From positions 12,471,166 to 12,535,165 of the forward strand of contig JAMXIF010001183.1 in assembly GCA_028583685.1 (NCBI GenBank): a DNA stretch of 64,000 bases, written 5' to 3'. Below the pieces are notes generated by a model, which had not been told where the DNA came from, did not search any database, and was given only the letters and a program-made list of their open reading frames with translations. This document shows, one piece after another, positions 43,164 through 53,974 of the stretch. This DNA comes from Petaurus breviceps papuanus. Taxonomy: Eukaryota > Chordata > Mammalia > Diprotodontia > Petauridae. Position 1 is the stretch's first letter. Each line of letters opens with the position of its first letter. Position numbers and translations under genes: made by a program.

Positions 43164-43177
43164 CTATGTTGACTTTA

Positions 43178-43322
43178 TTTTATTTTATTGCTTTTTGGAG
43201 AGCAATTGGGGTTATGTGACTTGCCCAAGGTCACATGGCTAGTTTTTGTGTTAAGTGCGTGAAGCCGGAGTTGAGATCAGGGCCGGTGCTCTATTCACTG
43301 CACCACCTAGCCGCCCCACAGC
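43178..43322 (-). mobile_element. Short A-tailed SINE, antisense, with TSD
   Basis: gtgacttgcccaaggtcaca, ctctattcactgcaccacct agccgcccc. Flanks ctatgttgacttta (43164-43177) and ctatgttaacttta (43323-43336) match at 13 of 14. Confidence 0.94.
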
Positions 43323-43344
43323 CTATGTTAACTTTAGGAAAATC

Positions 43345-43830
43345 ACTTAAACAGCTGTGTAGAAAATGTATCGAAGGAGAGATTTGAGGCAGAGAGACCA
43401 GTTAAGAGGCTTTTAGTAGTAGTCTACTTGAGAAATGATGAGGGGATGAATTAAGATAGTACCTGTGCGTGGAGGGAGAAAAGGTTGAATAAAAAAGATA
43501 TTGCAGTTGGAAGTGGCAAGATCTGGCACCTGATTGTATATGTGGGCTGGGAGGAGTGAAAGAAATCAGTAACTCCAGGGTTATGAACGCAGGAAATTGG
43601 GAGAATGGTTATACCTTTGGTAGAAATAGGGACATTTGGAAGAAGGGTTGGTTTGAGGGGGAAGATAATGAATTTAGTTTTGAATATGTTGAATTTGAGA
43701 AATCTCCAGGGTAGCCAGTTTGAAACATCCAATAGGTAGTTAGTGATTTGATCCTGAAACTCAGGAAGAGACTGGAGATGACTATGTAGAACAGGAGAGA
43801 GAGCAATACTGAGAATGAGTTGGAGGGTGT
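43345..43830 (-). mobile_element. L2 ORF2/3' region, antisense
   Basis: aggcagagagaccagttaag aggc, tacttgagaaatgatgaggg, then aagataatgaatttagtttt gaatatgttgaatttgagaa, the reversed L2 segment upstream of the 3' UTR. The minus strand keeps short coding stretches such as NWLPWRFLKFNIFKTK. Confidence 0.66.
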
Positions 43831-43839
43831 TTGACTGTT

Positions 43840-44700
43840 TGGGGTCAACACAACCCCATCATTTGACCCCAGGGCCCAAACAACTTCCTGCCTTTGATGG
43901 AGCCAGCAGATGAGTTCAGGGAAGGTCTCAGAATTCATCGGACACTCCTTGCACAGCCTCCGCCCTGTATTGGCAGAGCCTTCTGTTCTTTCTCTGGAGG
44001 TGAATTGTACTCGCACTTGTCCGGGGGAGTAGCTGCCAGAAAGCCCCATCTTTGTTTTCTTTATTAATAACTCTTGTAATCATAGTAGAAAACATGTGTG
44101 TTTCTTTAAAAAGCCATTCCTGGTGATTCTCTGGGTGATTTCTATACCTCCCTGAGCTTTTATGTGAGACAGATAAGGGAGTTCTCAAGTAAAGCTTTCC
44201 CTTTATTGTTGCTCAGAAGTAGCCATGGATTTCTTTCAGAAGGTTTCTCAAACAGGCAGCTGGAAGAAGCTGCTGTCTGTTCAGCAGCAGGGGCGCCCTG
44301 GCACCTGGCATCATGGCCCCAACCTTGCCTCGTTAAGGCACAAAGCACTGACAGGCTGTTTAGGGAAGATAGCACACTGAGTATCTTCTAATGCAAAGAC
44401 ATGCAGGGGGTTCATTTAATAAGCCATTAAGGCAACACCCTGTTAACTCTAAGTGCTAGAGAACATCTGGTCTGTTTTCCCTCTAGACCCTGGGCTGGCT
44501 TGTTTTCATTTCTTTGTGTTATAACCTTAAGACTGTCCCTTTGCCAAGCATTTGGAGACACCTTGCAGTGAATTAAAGAACAATGTATAAATAAATTGAA
44601 TTAGCTTACACTTAATTCAACTAGGGTCTGTAAAATACAATTTGGCCTCTGCTGGTGAATGGGTGCTTACACTTGGCTCTAGGCAGCAGTCTTGGATTTG
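43840..44700. other. Repeat-free block, conserved-looking
   Basis: Begins with an inverted repeat GGGGTCAA/TTGACCCC (43841-43848, 43863-43870). 44090-44640 has agacagataaggga, ataagccattaaggcaacac and a terminal gaattagcttacacttaatt. The 146-codon minus-strand frame at 43609-44049 is partly L2 and not a gene. Confidence 0.42.
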
Positions 44701-44979
44701 AACACTGATGGGTGTGGTGGGGGGAGGGGGGAGGATGTACACATCATGGAAATGGAGGTGCCCTGATACTGTATTTGTAACACCTATGGAAGCAATGGGC
44801 AGCCTTTCTCAGAGAGAACTTCATAGATGGATTGATAAAAAAAAAATTGTTTATGTATCTCCAGTGCCTGGCACATAGACACTGATTAATTAATTAATCG
44901 ATTGTTATTTATTATAATTTTTCCTTTATAGTAATTTCCCATAAATGTGGACTTCAACTCCTTCCTATAAGTGAAAAAT
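44701..44979. other. No gene or clear repeat recognised
   Basis: G-rich patch near 44720 and (ATTA)n-like run near 44886. Confidence 0.4.
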
Positions 44980-45125
44980 ACTTATTGAATGAGGTCATTC
45001 ATTCAACACTAATAAGAATGCATTGTAGGCACGATGTAGGGAAAAATACAAGGTGAAGGTAAGAGTCTCTGCCTTCATAGAGCCTACAAGTCTGGTAGGC
45101 CTATAAGACACTGACATAAATATCC
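44980..45125 (-). mobile_element. L2 terminus, antisense
   Basis: cttattgaatgaggtcattc, gaatgcattgtaggcacgat, agagtctctgccttcataga gcctacaagtctggtagg. Confidence 0.68.
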
Positions 45126-45462
45126 ACTGAAAGATACTACTCCTTATGTATTTTGGTTGCTGAAGGGAGATGAAAAATAAGGAATGCTGACAAAATCAGC
45201 TTGAGAAGAAACATAACCCAGAAAGAAAGAGTGAGTGGTCATATCTAAAAAGGATAGTACCAGATTTCAAACAAAAGAAGTGACTAAGAATGCATGGAAA
45301 TATTGAAGAAAGAAAGAACAAATTTATGAAGAAATATAATAAGCTCAATGTGGGACAATCTAAGTATGAAACACTGATGGGATAGCCAAGTGGTTATATC
45401 CTATAGGTAGATGGAGAGGTAGATTTGAAAGTCAGTTGCACAGAGGTGACAGATGAAAGAGA
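45126..45462. other. No gene or clear repeat recognised
   Basis: A-rich spacer. Patches such as tgtgggacaatctaagtatg may be old L2. Not certain. Confidence 0.35.
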
Positions 45463-45546
45463 GGGGCAACATGGCATAGTAGATAGTGTACTGGACTTGG
45501 GGTCATATAGACTTGGGTTCAATTTTTGCCTCTCACTGCTTATCCA
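45463..45546 (+). mobile_element. SINE head, truncated at the L1 junction
   Basis: ggggcaacatggcatagtag, cttggggtcatatagacttg ggttcaatttttgcctctc, then lost. It stops where the minus-strand L1 begins. Confidence 0.75.
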
Positions 45547-45549
45547 TAG

Positions 45550-46131
45550 TCAATTACTAGGAAAGCTTCTAGCTTATCCCCATTGCAGATAATTTTGCTG
45601 ATGGTTTTCTATAGATTCTACTTATAATTTTAAGGAAAGCTCCATTTATTCCTATACTCTGATGTTTTTATTAAGAATGGATGCTGTATTTTGTTAAAAC
45701 TCTTTCTGAATCTGTTGAGATAATCATATAACTTCTATTAGTTTTCTTATTGATGTGGTCCATTATGCTAAAAGTTTTCCTAATATTGAACCAGATCCAC
45801 ATTCCTGGTATAAATCCTACCTGATCATAGTGTATTATCCTGGTGATCACTTGCTGTAATCTCTTTGCTAATATTTTATTGAAAATTTTTGCATCAATAT
45901 TCATTAGGGAAATTGGTCTATAATTTTCTTTCTTGCTTTGGCTCTTCCTGATTTAGGTATCAGCACCATATTTATGTCATAAAAGGAAGCTGGTAGGATT
46001 CCTTCTTTGTCTATTTTTCCAAATAATTTATATAGTATTAGGATTAATTTTTCTTTAAATGTTTGGTAGAATTCACCTGTAAATCCATCTGGCCCTGGAG
46101 ATCTTAGGGAGTTCACTGATGGCTTGCTCAA
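45550..46131 (-). pseudogene. L1 ORF2 reverse transcriptase, N-terminal part
   Basis: The minus strand shows [48 protein letters not shown], then [20 protein letters not shown] and [20 protein letters not shown], all diagnostic of L1 RT. The expected ISIDAEKAFD step is altered to [10 protein letters not shown]. The frame changes near 45904 and decays further to 45550, ending before the YADD motif. It would prime target DNA copying in a live element; here it is dead. Confidence 0.93.
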
Positions 46132-46779
46132 TTTCTTTTTTCTAAAATGAGGTTAAGTATTTTATTTCCTCTTCTGTTAATCTGGGCAATTTATATTTTT
46201 GTTAATATTCATCTATTTCACTTAGATTGTCAGATGTATTGGCATATAGTTGGACAAAATAGCTCCTAGTTGTTGCTTTAATTTCCTCTTACTTGTGATG
46301 AATTCACCCTTTTCATTTTTGATACCGGTAAATTGGTTTTCTTCTTTCTTTTTTTAATCAAATGAACCAAAGGTTTATGGGGTTTTTTTCCTTGCAAAAC
46401 CAGCTCTTAGTTTTATTTATTAGTTCAATAGTTTTCTTACTTTCAATTTTATTAGTCTCTCCTTTGATTTTCAGAATTTATAATGTGGCGTTTATTCAGG
46501 GATTTTTAATTTGTTCTTTTTCTAGCTTTTTTATTTGCATGCCCAATTCATTGATCTGCTTTTTCTCTTTTTATTCGCACAAGCATTTAGAGATATAAAT
46601 TTCCTGTAAATATTGCTTTAACTGCACTCCATTAATTTTGGTATGTTGTCTCATTATTGTCATTCTCTTTGTCGAAATTAATGATTTTTTTCTATAATTT
46701 GTTTTTTGACCCACTGATTCTTGAGGATTAGATAATTTAGTTTCAATTAATTTTTAATCTATCTTTGCATGGCTCTTTA

Positions 46780-47480
46780 TTACATGTAATTTTTATTGCA
46801 TCATGATCTGGAAAGGATGTATTTAATCTTTCTGTGTTTGATTGTGAGGTTTCTATGCCCTAATATATGGTCATTTTTTGTGTAGGTGCCATGTCCCACT
46901 GACAAAAAGGTATATTCCTTTCTATCCCCATTCAATTTTCCCCAGAAGTCTATCAAATCTAACTTTTCTAAAATTCTATTCACCTCCATAACTTCTTTTT
47001 GGTTTTTTTTGGTGGTTAGATTTATCTAATTATGAGAGAGGGAGGTTGAGGTGCCCCACTAGTGTAGTTTTGCTGTCTATTTCTTCCTGTAACTCATTTA
47101 ATTTTTCCTCTAAGAATTTGGAGGCTATACCACTTGGTGCATATATGTTTAGTATTGAAATTATTACTCCATTGCCTATGGTACCTTTTAGAAAGATGTA
47201 GTTTCCCTTCTAGTCTCTTAATTAGATCTATTTTTGCTTTTACTTTATGTGAGATCAGAATTGCTACTCCTGCTTTTTTTTGTTTTACTTCAGCTGAAGC
47301 ATAATATATTCTTCTCCAGTCTTTTATCTTTACTGTGTGTCTCTCCTTTAAACATGTTTCTTGTAAAAAAAAAAAACATATTGTAGGGTTCTAGTTTTTA
47401 ATCACTTTGCTATTTGCTTCTGTTTTTGTTTTATGTTCATCCCATTCCCCTTCACAGTTATGATTACTGTGTATTTCCCC
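46780..47480 (-). pseudogene. L1 ORF2 endonuclease domain
   Basis: Minus strand remnants in order: an NGMNIKQKQKQIAK start near 47440, a LQETCLKE-like catalytic QET step near 47350, a WRRIYYASAEVKQKKAGVAI LISHK section near 47260, and EVNRILEKLDLIDFWGKLNG with HGTYTKNDHILGHR near 46890. The last corresponds to the SDH-region of apurinic-endonuclease-like L1 EN, with ND in place of the family's usual ID. Broken by stops and frame changes. Confidence 0.85.
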
Positions 47481-47504
47481 CATCCTATTTTCCCCCTGTT
47501 TATA

Positions 47505-47570
47505 CTTTTCTTTCTCTTTCTCTCTGTCTCTGTCTCTGCCTGTCTGTCTCTCTCTCTCTCCCCTTTAACC
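47505..47570. repeat. Imperfect (CT)n in L1 inter-ORF region
   Basis: tttctctttctctctgtctc and ctgcctgtctgtctctctct within the L1, grown from the pyrimidine-rich inter-ORF stretch. Confidence 0.9.
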
Positions 47571-48162
47571 CTGTTTCTCCTCACCACTGTTTCGCTTCTG
47601 ACCACCACCTCCCTCTATCTGCCCTTCTTTTTTCAGCCCCTCCCCCTTTTTCCTTTGCCCTTTCCCTCCTACTTCCCTATAGGGTAAAATAGATTTCTTT
47701 ACCCAACTGAGTGTGTATGTTATTCCCTCTTTGAACCAAATCCAATGAGAGTGAGGTTCAGACAATGCTCAGCCCATCCCTTCTTTCATTCTACTGTAAT
47801 AGGTCTTTCATGCCTCTTCATGTGACATAATTTATCTCATTCTCCCTCCCCCTTTTCTCTCCCCCAGTTAAATTCTTTTTTCACCCCTCAGTAAATGTTT
47901 TTGTCATCACATCAAAGTTAATTTATATATCCACATCCTGTAAGTATACTCCTTCTAACAGCCCTAATGGAGATACAGTTCTTAAGAGTTACAAGCAGCA
48001 TCTTCCCATGTAGGGATGTAAACAGTTTAACTTTATTGAATATCATGTTTTGTTTTGTATTTCTTTCCTGTTTAGCTTTTTATGCTTCTCTTGAGTCTTA
48101 TATTTGAAGATCAATTTTTTTGTTCAGCTCTGGCCTTTTCATCAGGAAAGTTTGAAAGTCCC

Positions 48163-48825
48163 CTATTTCATTGAATTTCTATTTTTCCTCCAAAAGATTC
48201 TGCTCAGTTTTGCTGGGTAGTTGATTCTTGGCTGTAATCCAAGCTCTTTTGCCTTCCAGAATACCATATTCCAAGCCCTCCAAACCTTTAATGTAGAAGC
48301 TGCTAAGGCCTCTGTAATCCTGACCTGTGATTCCTTGATATTTGAATGGTTTCTTTCTGGCTGTTTGTAGTATTTTCTCCTTGGCCTGATAGTTCTGGAA
48401 TTTGGAGGTGATTGGTGGATTCTTTCAATGGCTATTTCACCCTCTGGTTCTAAGATATCAAGGCAGTTTTCCTTGATAAATTTTTGAAAGATGCTATACA
48501 GGCTCTTTTTTTGATCATGGCTTTTAGGTAGCCCAATCATTTTTAAATTATCTCGCCTGGATCTACTTTGCAGGTCAGTTGTTTTTCCAATGACGTGTTT
48601 TACATTTTCTTCTATTTTTTCATATTTAAAAAAATTTTGTTTGACTGATTCTTGATATCTCATAGAGTCATTAACTTCTACTTGCCCAATTTTCATCTTT
48701 AAGGAATTATTTTCTTCAGTTAGCTTTTGTACCTCCTTTTCCATTTGGTCCATTCTATTTTTAAAGGAGTTATTTTCTTCCATCAGTTGTTTTAATCCCA
48801 TTTTCGTGTTGACTCTTTTTTTCAT
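48163..48825 (-). pseudogene. L1 ORF1 protein (coiled coil, RRM, CTD)
   Basis: The longest non-repeat open frame in the window (220 codons). Residues about 10-55 form a coiled coil (LMEENNSFKNRMDQMEKEVQ KLTEENNSLKMKIGQVE). LQSRSRRDNLKMIGLPKS near residue 88 is the RRM entry. ITEALAASTLKVWRAWNMVF WKAKELGLQPRINYPAKLS near 165-205 is the C-terminal RNA-binding domain. The stretch at about residues 140-160 reads out of phase compared with L1 ORF1 (the phase giving FQNYQAKEKILQTARKK is elsewhere). Upstream codons for SLKEEYELVSNPKVVLEELK are cut off by stops, so the true N-terminus lay near 48990. Confidence 0.93.
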
Positions 48826-48990
48826 AATTTTCTTGCATAACTCTCATTACTTATTCCATTTTTTCTTACTTGATTTTTAAAATCCTTTTGAGCTCTTCCA
48901 AGACAACTTTTGGGTTTGAGACCAATTCATATTCCTCTTTGAGACTTCTCACGTAGGCATTTTGACATTGTTGCCCTTTTCTGAATTTGT

Positions 48991-49560
48991 GTTTTGATCT
49001 TCCCTGCCACCATAATAGCTTTCTGTGGTCAGGGTTCTTTTATGCTTTTGGTCATTTTTTTAAAAATTGAACTCTCCTCCCGGGGTAAAGGGAGAACTGT
49101 TCCAAGCTTCTTGCACTGAGGGCCAGGGGTCTGGTCATGGGCTTTCTGCACCGGGGCTTCTGGGGCTGGTGGCTTGCCCATTGCACTGGGGTGGCCCATG
49201 CTAGTCATGCCTATTGTGCCCTATGTTCCAGAGCTGGCAGTTTGGCTGTTTCACCGGGGCTGGAGGTCTCACAGTTGGCCTGCTATTCCACTAACCTGCT
49301 GAACCAGGACTACAGGTCTTTGGTTACTGATCTGTGCTGTGGCTAAGAGCCTCCCACTGCCTTGTCTGGATACCACCTGCACTGGACTCTGCTCCTCTTT
49401 TACTCAAGTGAGACAGACCTTTCCTGAAGTCCTTCTAAGTTACCTTGGGCTGAAAAATTGTTTCACTCCACCTTTTTGTGGATTCTATTGCTCCAGAATT
49501 CTTCTAGAGGTTTGTTTAATGTTGTTTCCAAGGGGAACTGGGAAGAGCTCAGGCAACTTC
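48991..49560 (-). mobile_element. L1 5' UTR
   Basis: GC-richer than its surroundings, with CpG-bearing words (cctcccggggtaaaggg, gcaccggggcttctgggg, ttcaccggggctgg), as expected of an L1 promoter region. Its survival shows the insertion was originally full length at the 5' side. Confidence 0.68.
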
Positions 49561-49745
49561 CTGGGCTCTTATTTGTGTCTTTTGTTTTGTGAAGACCAAT
49601 GACAACAGGATGTCCTGACTTGTGAGTGAATTTAGTTTAAGTGAGGCAGCGTTGCACAAAGTCATCAGCCTCACTTTCTCTCCCAGCGTCATCAAAGTCC
49701 AGTGGCAGGACAAAAGCCATGACAATTGGTGAAGATCCAGGATTC
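49561..49745 (+). repeat. Unnamed dispersed repeat, copy 3
   Basis: tgtgaagaccaatgacaaca, gtcctgacttgtgagtgaat, taagtgaggcagcgttgcac, aaagtcatcagcctcacttt, ccatgacaattggtgaagat. Same 5' part as copies 1 and 2, lying directly against the L1 5' end. Confidence 0.75.
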
Positions 49746-49767
49746 ATACAAATATATCATAAATATA

Positions 49768-49950
49768 TCATAGAATCATAGATTTAGAGCTAGAAAGAAC
49801 CTTAGAAGTCAATTAATTCAAATTCCTCATTTATAGATGAGGGACTAAGACTCAGAAAGGTAAAGGGCACTGCCCAGGGTCATTCTGACAGTAAGTAGCA
49901 GAGTTGGGATTCAAACCTAGTGCTTCTGACTTCAAATCCTATGCTTCTTA
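49768..49950 (-). mobile_element. MIR-related SINE with L3-like tail, antisense
   Basis: atcatagaatcatagattta gagctagaaagaaccttaga agtc, cctcatttatagatgaggga, cagagttgggattcaaacct. Confidence 0.88.
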
Positions 49951-51204
49951 GGGAGAAAGTGTAAAGGGAAAAAAGAGGGCCAAAGATATAACCTTAGGAA
50001 AAACTACTTTATGGAGTTGAAAAGAGAATAAAAAGTCAGGAAAAGAGACAAAGACCTGACTTTCTATTAAAGCAACACTCATAAAAGTCTTTCCTGAACT
50101 TAAAATGTATGTGTGTGTTTGTGTGTGTCTTTTTTTTTCAAGAAGTTCACATCTCTGCTTCATCTTCCCCATGCCCCAGTAACATCACTGGGAGTTGCTG
50201 CCCCAGTAGAACTTACTGGAAAAAGAGAACCACTTGAGATATGAAAAATATCTTGCATTTTATCAGCAAGTTGGTGATTGAGTTTGGAGCTCTATGTCCA
50301 TTATGTCCTTTTTCATTGTTTTATGCTATTCCTATGATTTTCTTTTGCTAGTAGAAAACTCATTACGAGTTTTCGTCTTAGAAGCAGCTTAAATAGTTAT
50401 ATCTGTGCCAAAAGTTTCTCCTCCACTGAGTCTCCAGTTCTTTGAGTTCCTTAACAAAGAAGAAGATGAAATGTCAAAATAATTTACTTAACCAGCCTTT
50501 TCCAACAAAAACTGTGACTAAAAATGGTGGCAATAGCTATATTATCAGTAAAAATCCTAATAAAATGATTAATTTTTTTAAAGTTGCTGGCCTTGCCCAG
50601 AAGAGTTCTGAATAATGTACTCTCTGGTCATCTCTTAAGAATAATAATAAGGAAAAAAAAGAATAATAAGGAAGGCAGAAAGTAACAAGACCTATCAGAT
50701 AAGGAGCAAGTAAACAAGACAAAATGTCACCTGCCCTATATTAATAGAAAGCCCATAAAGAATGACAGTGGGAATGGCAGACTAGTTACTAAATAAACAC
50801 TGGAAAGAAAGGTAGGAGATTGAAGGAGTGTACTGGCTTTTTAACCAATAACTACAGAAAATAGTAAAAAAAAAAAAAAAAAGAAAAGAAAAAAAAAAAG
50901 AAAGAAAGAAAAGGCCAAGAAGCACCATCATTGCACCTGGCCTCTAATTATGGATTCTACCCGGTCTCTTTTCATTGCTGTGGTGCTCAGGGTTACGTGA
51001 GCTTCATCTTTAAGCTTAAGAAGTATTACTCTGCTAAAAATCACATGGGCATTGCTCTAAGCCTATGTTTTCTAAAGGGGGAAGTGATGAACAATGCATG
51101 CAGTCTGGGAATATTTATACCCAGCTCCTCCGGGCCAGACTGGCAGGAGAGCAGGAGGAACAGGATGTACTAGGAGTATGCCTTGAGAGTTTCTTGGATC
51201 ATGC
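49951..51204. other. No gene recognised; simple repeats only
   Basis: Contains a (TG)n patch near 50110 and an A/G-rich (AAAG)n stretch at 50864-50912. Otherwise single-copy looking, without a supported frame. Confidence 0.45.
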
Positions 51205-51650
51205 ATTTAGAGTTTGAAAGAACTATAGAGGCTGACTGGTTTAACCTCCTGTCCAATCTCCTCATTTGATACACAGAAAAACCTAGAGAAGGGGGCCTCT
51301 AGGTGGTGCCATAATGCATAGAGTTCTGGGCCTGGAGTCAGGAAGACTGATCTTCCTGAGTTCTAATCTGGTCTCAGATACTTCCTAGCCTTGTGACCCT
51401 GGGCAAGTCACTTCACCCAGTTTGTCTCAGTTCCCTCATCTGTAAATTAAGCTAGAGAAGGAAATGACAAATCACTTCAGGGTCTTTGCCAAGAAAACCC
51501 CAAATAGGGTCACAAAGAATTGGATGTGACTGAAAATGACTGGACAAAACCTAAAGAAGTTGTGACTTGCTCAAGGTCACATAAGTCACAAGACAAAGGA
51601 AGGATTTGAACCCAGGTCTTCTCATTCTTATTCCAGTGCTCTTTAAAGAA
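51205..51650 (-). mobile_element. MIR-related SINE with L3-like tail, split by Mar-1
   Basis: 51205-51291 (tttagagtttgaaagaacta tagaggctgactgg) and 51560-51650 (tgacttgctcaaggtcacat, gatttgaacccaggtcttct). Confidence 0.82.
51292..51545 (+). mobile_element. Full-length Mar-1 with TSD
   Basis: gggcctctaggtggtgccat, gtgaccctgggcaagtcact, gctagagaaggaaatgacaa, gggtcacaaagaattggatg tgactg. Flanks aaaacctagagaag (51278-51291) and aaaacctaaagaag (51546-51559) match at 13 of 14. Confidence 0.95.
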
Positions 51651-51914
51651 CTTGTAAATATTAACTCAGGTGTTAGTATGAACCATCTCAATCTTGAAAT
51701 TCTTGAAAACGAAACAAGGAGATAGACAGAAATTATTGTTAAATGAAAGGATGGCTTACAGGTTCTCATTGAAGAGACAAATTTTCAAAATTCCAGAACT
51801 GACTTTATGATGTAATAATAGTGCAATTTCATGGGATATATGTCAGCTCATATTTTGATACTTATTATGATTATTTGCAAAAAGACCACCATGAAAGTAA
51901 TTACAGTTTATATT
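51651..51914. other. No gene or clear repeat recognised
   Basis: AT-rich spacer. Confidence 0.4.
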
Positions 51915-52050
51915 ATCAACATCTGTTGCAGAAAATGAAGAGATAGAGAAATTTCAGAAATAACTAGATAAGATTCTCCAAATTAAATGTACATATACTT
52001 TGATCCTTGGTGACTTCAATACAAAGGTATAAATAAGTAAGGAGGATTAA
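51915..52050 (+). mobile_element. RTE-type LINE endonuclease remnant
   Basis: The + strand reads EIEKFQK.LDKILQIKCTYT LILGDFNTKV. The GDFN(A/T)KV motif preceded by a helix-rich EE.EFY segment is typical of RTE endonucleases. One stop lies inside, and the next part decays into TA/TG-rich sequence. Confidence 0.62.
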
Positions 52051-52054
52051 ACAT

Positions 52055-52215
52055 ATATAAATATATGTGTTCATGCGTATGTGTCTGAACACATGCATGA
52101 ACAATATCCTCCAATGTGTGTACATATGTGCATGTGTGTTTCTGTATGTGTATACGTGTGTGTGCAATTCCTATATATACAATTTCTACATACATACACA
52201 CATATATACATAGTT
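52055..52215. repeat. TA/TG-rich low-complexity patch
   Basis: Mixed tatatg, gtgtgtg and acatac runs. Frames on both strands here are compositional. Confidence 0.8.
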
Positions 52216-52429
52216 GGAAGGTATTGTATAGAGAGATAGGCCAAATTCTTATAAGGTTATATAGAAACTTCCTGTCTCTACATCATAAACAAAAAAATAA
52301 TCAGAAGGTAGTAGACATGGTGAGTACTGAGTAACTTCACAAAAATGAAACTGATTATACAACATTTTAATGGACAGAGAAATCTTGTTGCCACTGTGGA
52401 ATTCATTCCTAAATTAACTGTGTACAGAC

Positions 52430-52552
52430 AGTTCAAATCTGGCCTCAGACACTTGATGCTTACTAGTTGTGTGACTTGTGTAAGCAAATCACTTAACCCT
52501 GATTGTTTGGTCAAAATAATAATACTAATTAATAATAATAATAATAATACAA
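52430..52552 (+). mobile_element. 5'-truncated SINE with (AAT)n tail
   Basis: cagttcaaatctggcctcag acacttgatgcttactagtt, aatcacttaaccctgattg, then aataataat repeats at 52516-52552. Confidence 0.85.
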
Positions 52553-52699
52553 GACTAGCAGAAATAATTTTTTAAATGAGATAAAATGCCATGCAGTTGA
52601 AATAATTCCTATCTGATCTATTAAATGTTACCAAAAAATGAGAAATGAATGGAAGAAAAGATATAAACCATAATAATTTCATATAGAAGTTTAACTTGC

Positions 52700-52785
52700 A
52701 CCTAGCACGATACTCCAATGCTTATTAGTACCTGGCACTGGTACAGTGAGCCTGTAATAAATACTTGATTGATTCATTAATGTAA
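52700..52785 (+). mobile_element. L2 terminus fragment
   Basis: cacctagcacgatactccaa, gagcctgtaataaatacttg attgattc. Confidence 0.5.
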
Positions 52786-53199
52786 ACTAATTGTTATAAT
52801 GAAAAAGATAAAAATGAAGAATTCAAAAAAGCCTAGAAATCATCTTAATCACCAAACACATGACTCTCTTGCTAGGTGGAAAGACATGGTGGAGAAGGGT
52901 AATAGCGGCTTAAAGTTGTTTACAAAATTTTACAGAAACAGATGTGGAAGACTATGAACCATATTGCCTTAAAAACAGAGCTAAGCATTAGACATTAAAA
53001 CCAGTTTTTTAAAAAAAGTTTGACAAGAGAACCAACAAGCAAACACCCCAAGGCCATTTAAGGATAAAATTGGAAAGAGGACAACAAGTAGATGAAAGAT
53101 GGAAAAAGATCCGCAAGGTTTTTCTTTTTAATAACAAACTTTTTTCACCACGAAGGACAATGGAGCCCCCACATTTAGACTCTAACATCCCAATTTGGA

Positions 53200-53400
53200 G
53201 TTACATAAGCCATGTAACACTAGGGTCTCTGAAAGACTGAAGTTTAGGATTACCCAAAAGGTAATGGAGAGGCACATGGCACGTGCCAGTGGGCCTAGAT
53301 GCAACATATTGCTAATGAAGAAAGGGGTGTTATCAGGGAAATGTATGACCAAAAAAGAAGATGGTCTTATTGTGTAGCTATAGAGCATGAGAAGAGGAAT
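53200..53400 (+). mobile_element. RTE-type LINE ORF2 C-terminal remnant
   Basis: The + frame gives RVSERLKFRITQKVMERHMA, matching the RTE C-terminal KLRITQRAMERSMLG block. It continues in a worn form. The element from 51915 is on the same strand, so both may belong to one internally deleted RTE copy. Confidence 0.55.
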
Positions 53401-53974
53401 TACTAGCATAAAAATGGATAAAAAGTACAACTCTGTCCATACCACTAAACATCCAGCCAATTCACTTACAGAAAAATAGTCACCCTGGCTGTTTGGCCTT
53501 ATGTCAACCAAACAACAAATTGATTGAGGCAATTTTTTAATTGGCTGCTTTCATACCTTGTAAATGGGCTGGGTCAGTCAAAAATCACATTTCTCTAAAC
53601 CCTTACAACCCCAGCATGTGTTGTTGAGAAAAAGGAATTTTAAAAGTTACCAGATTTTCCCATCCTCTGGGGGCCATACAGCTTTTCTCAATACCTTTTC
53701 CTGGCTTCTACTCCAAAGAAAAGCAATGTGACTAAGATGGTTTCTCCTTTTCTTCCTTTATCTCTATCCCTCCAAAGGGGCTGGGTGATTTCCTGCCTAC
53801 TCAGGTGGAAGACAAGCAGCAAGTTCCTATTATGAGTTATCTGAGGGCTGTGAACAAAGTTTTGGGGCAGTGTTTCTCTGACACATTTTTCTTGACATTA
53901 ATTCCACATGTGGTTAAAAAAAATCACACAGAAATACTCTGTCTTTGTTGTCAGTTTACTGTATTGTTAGTTAC
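53401..53974. other. No gene or clear repeat recognised
   Basis: Single-copy looking. The minus-strand 116-codon frame overlapping 53182-53532 runs antisense to the RTE remnant and is not a gene. Confidence 0.45.

Larger units (their letters stand above)
45547..49560 (-). mobile_element. L1 LINE, minus strand, 3'-truncated, about 4 kb
   Basis: Reading leftwards from 49560: a GC-richer 5' UTR, ORF1 (to 48163), a long pyrimidine-rich inter-ORF region (+ strand sense), the ORF2 endonuclease (about 47480-46780) and the first part of the reverse transcriptase (to 45550). The RT catalytic YADD block, C-terminal domain, 3' UTR and A-tail are absent. Losing the 3' rather than the 5' end is unusual for L1 and points to a later deletion. 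Frame changes and stops make it non-functional. Confidence 0.92.

Noticed and set aside
43609-44049. 146-codon minus-strand frame
   Set aside because: Half of it is antisense L2 coding relic and the rest has no known domain; likely chance.
47402-47608. Arg-Glu-rich minus-strand frame
   Set aside because: Composed of the CT-rich inter-ORF part of the L1 plus the start of its endonuclease.
49740-49790. Short duplicated aaatatatcata words
   Set aside because: Too short and AT-rich to be anything but a local slip.
53182-53532. 116-codon minus-strand frame
   Set aside because: It runs antisense to an RTE remnant that explains the sequence on the + strand.
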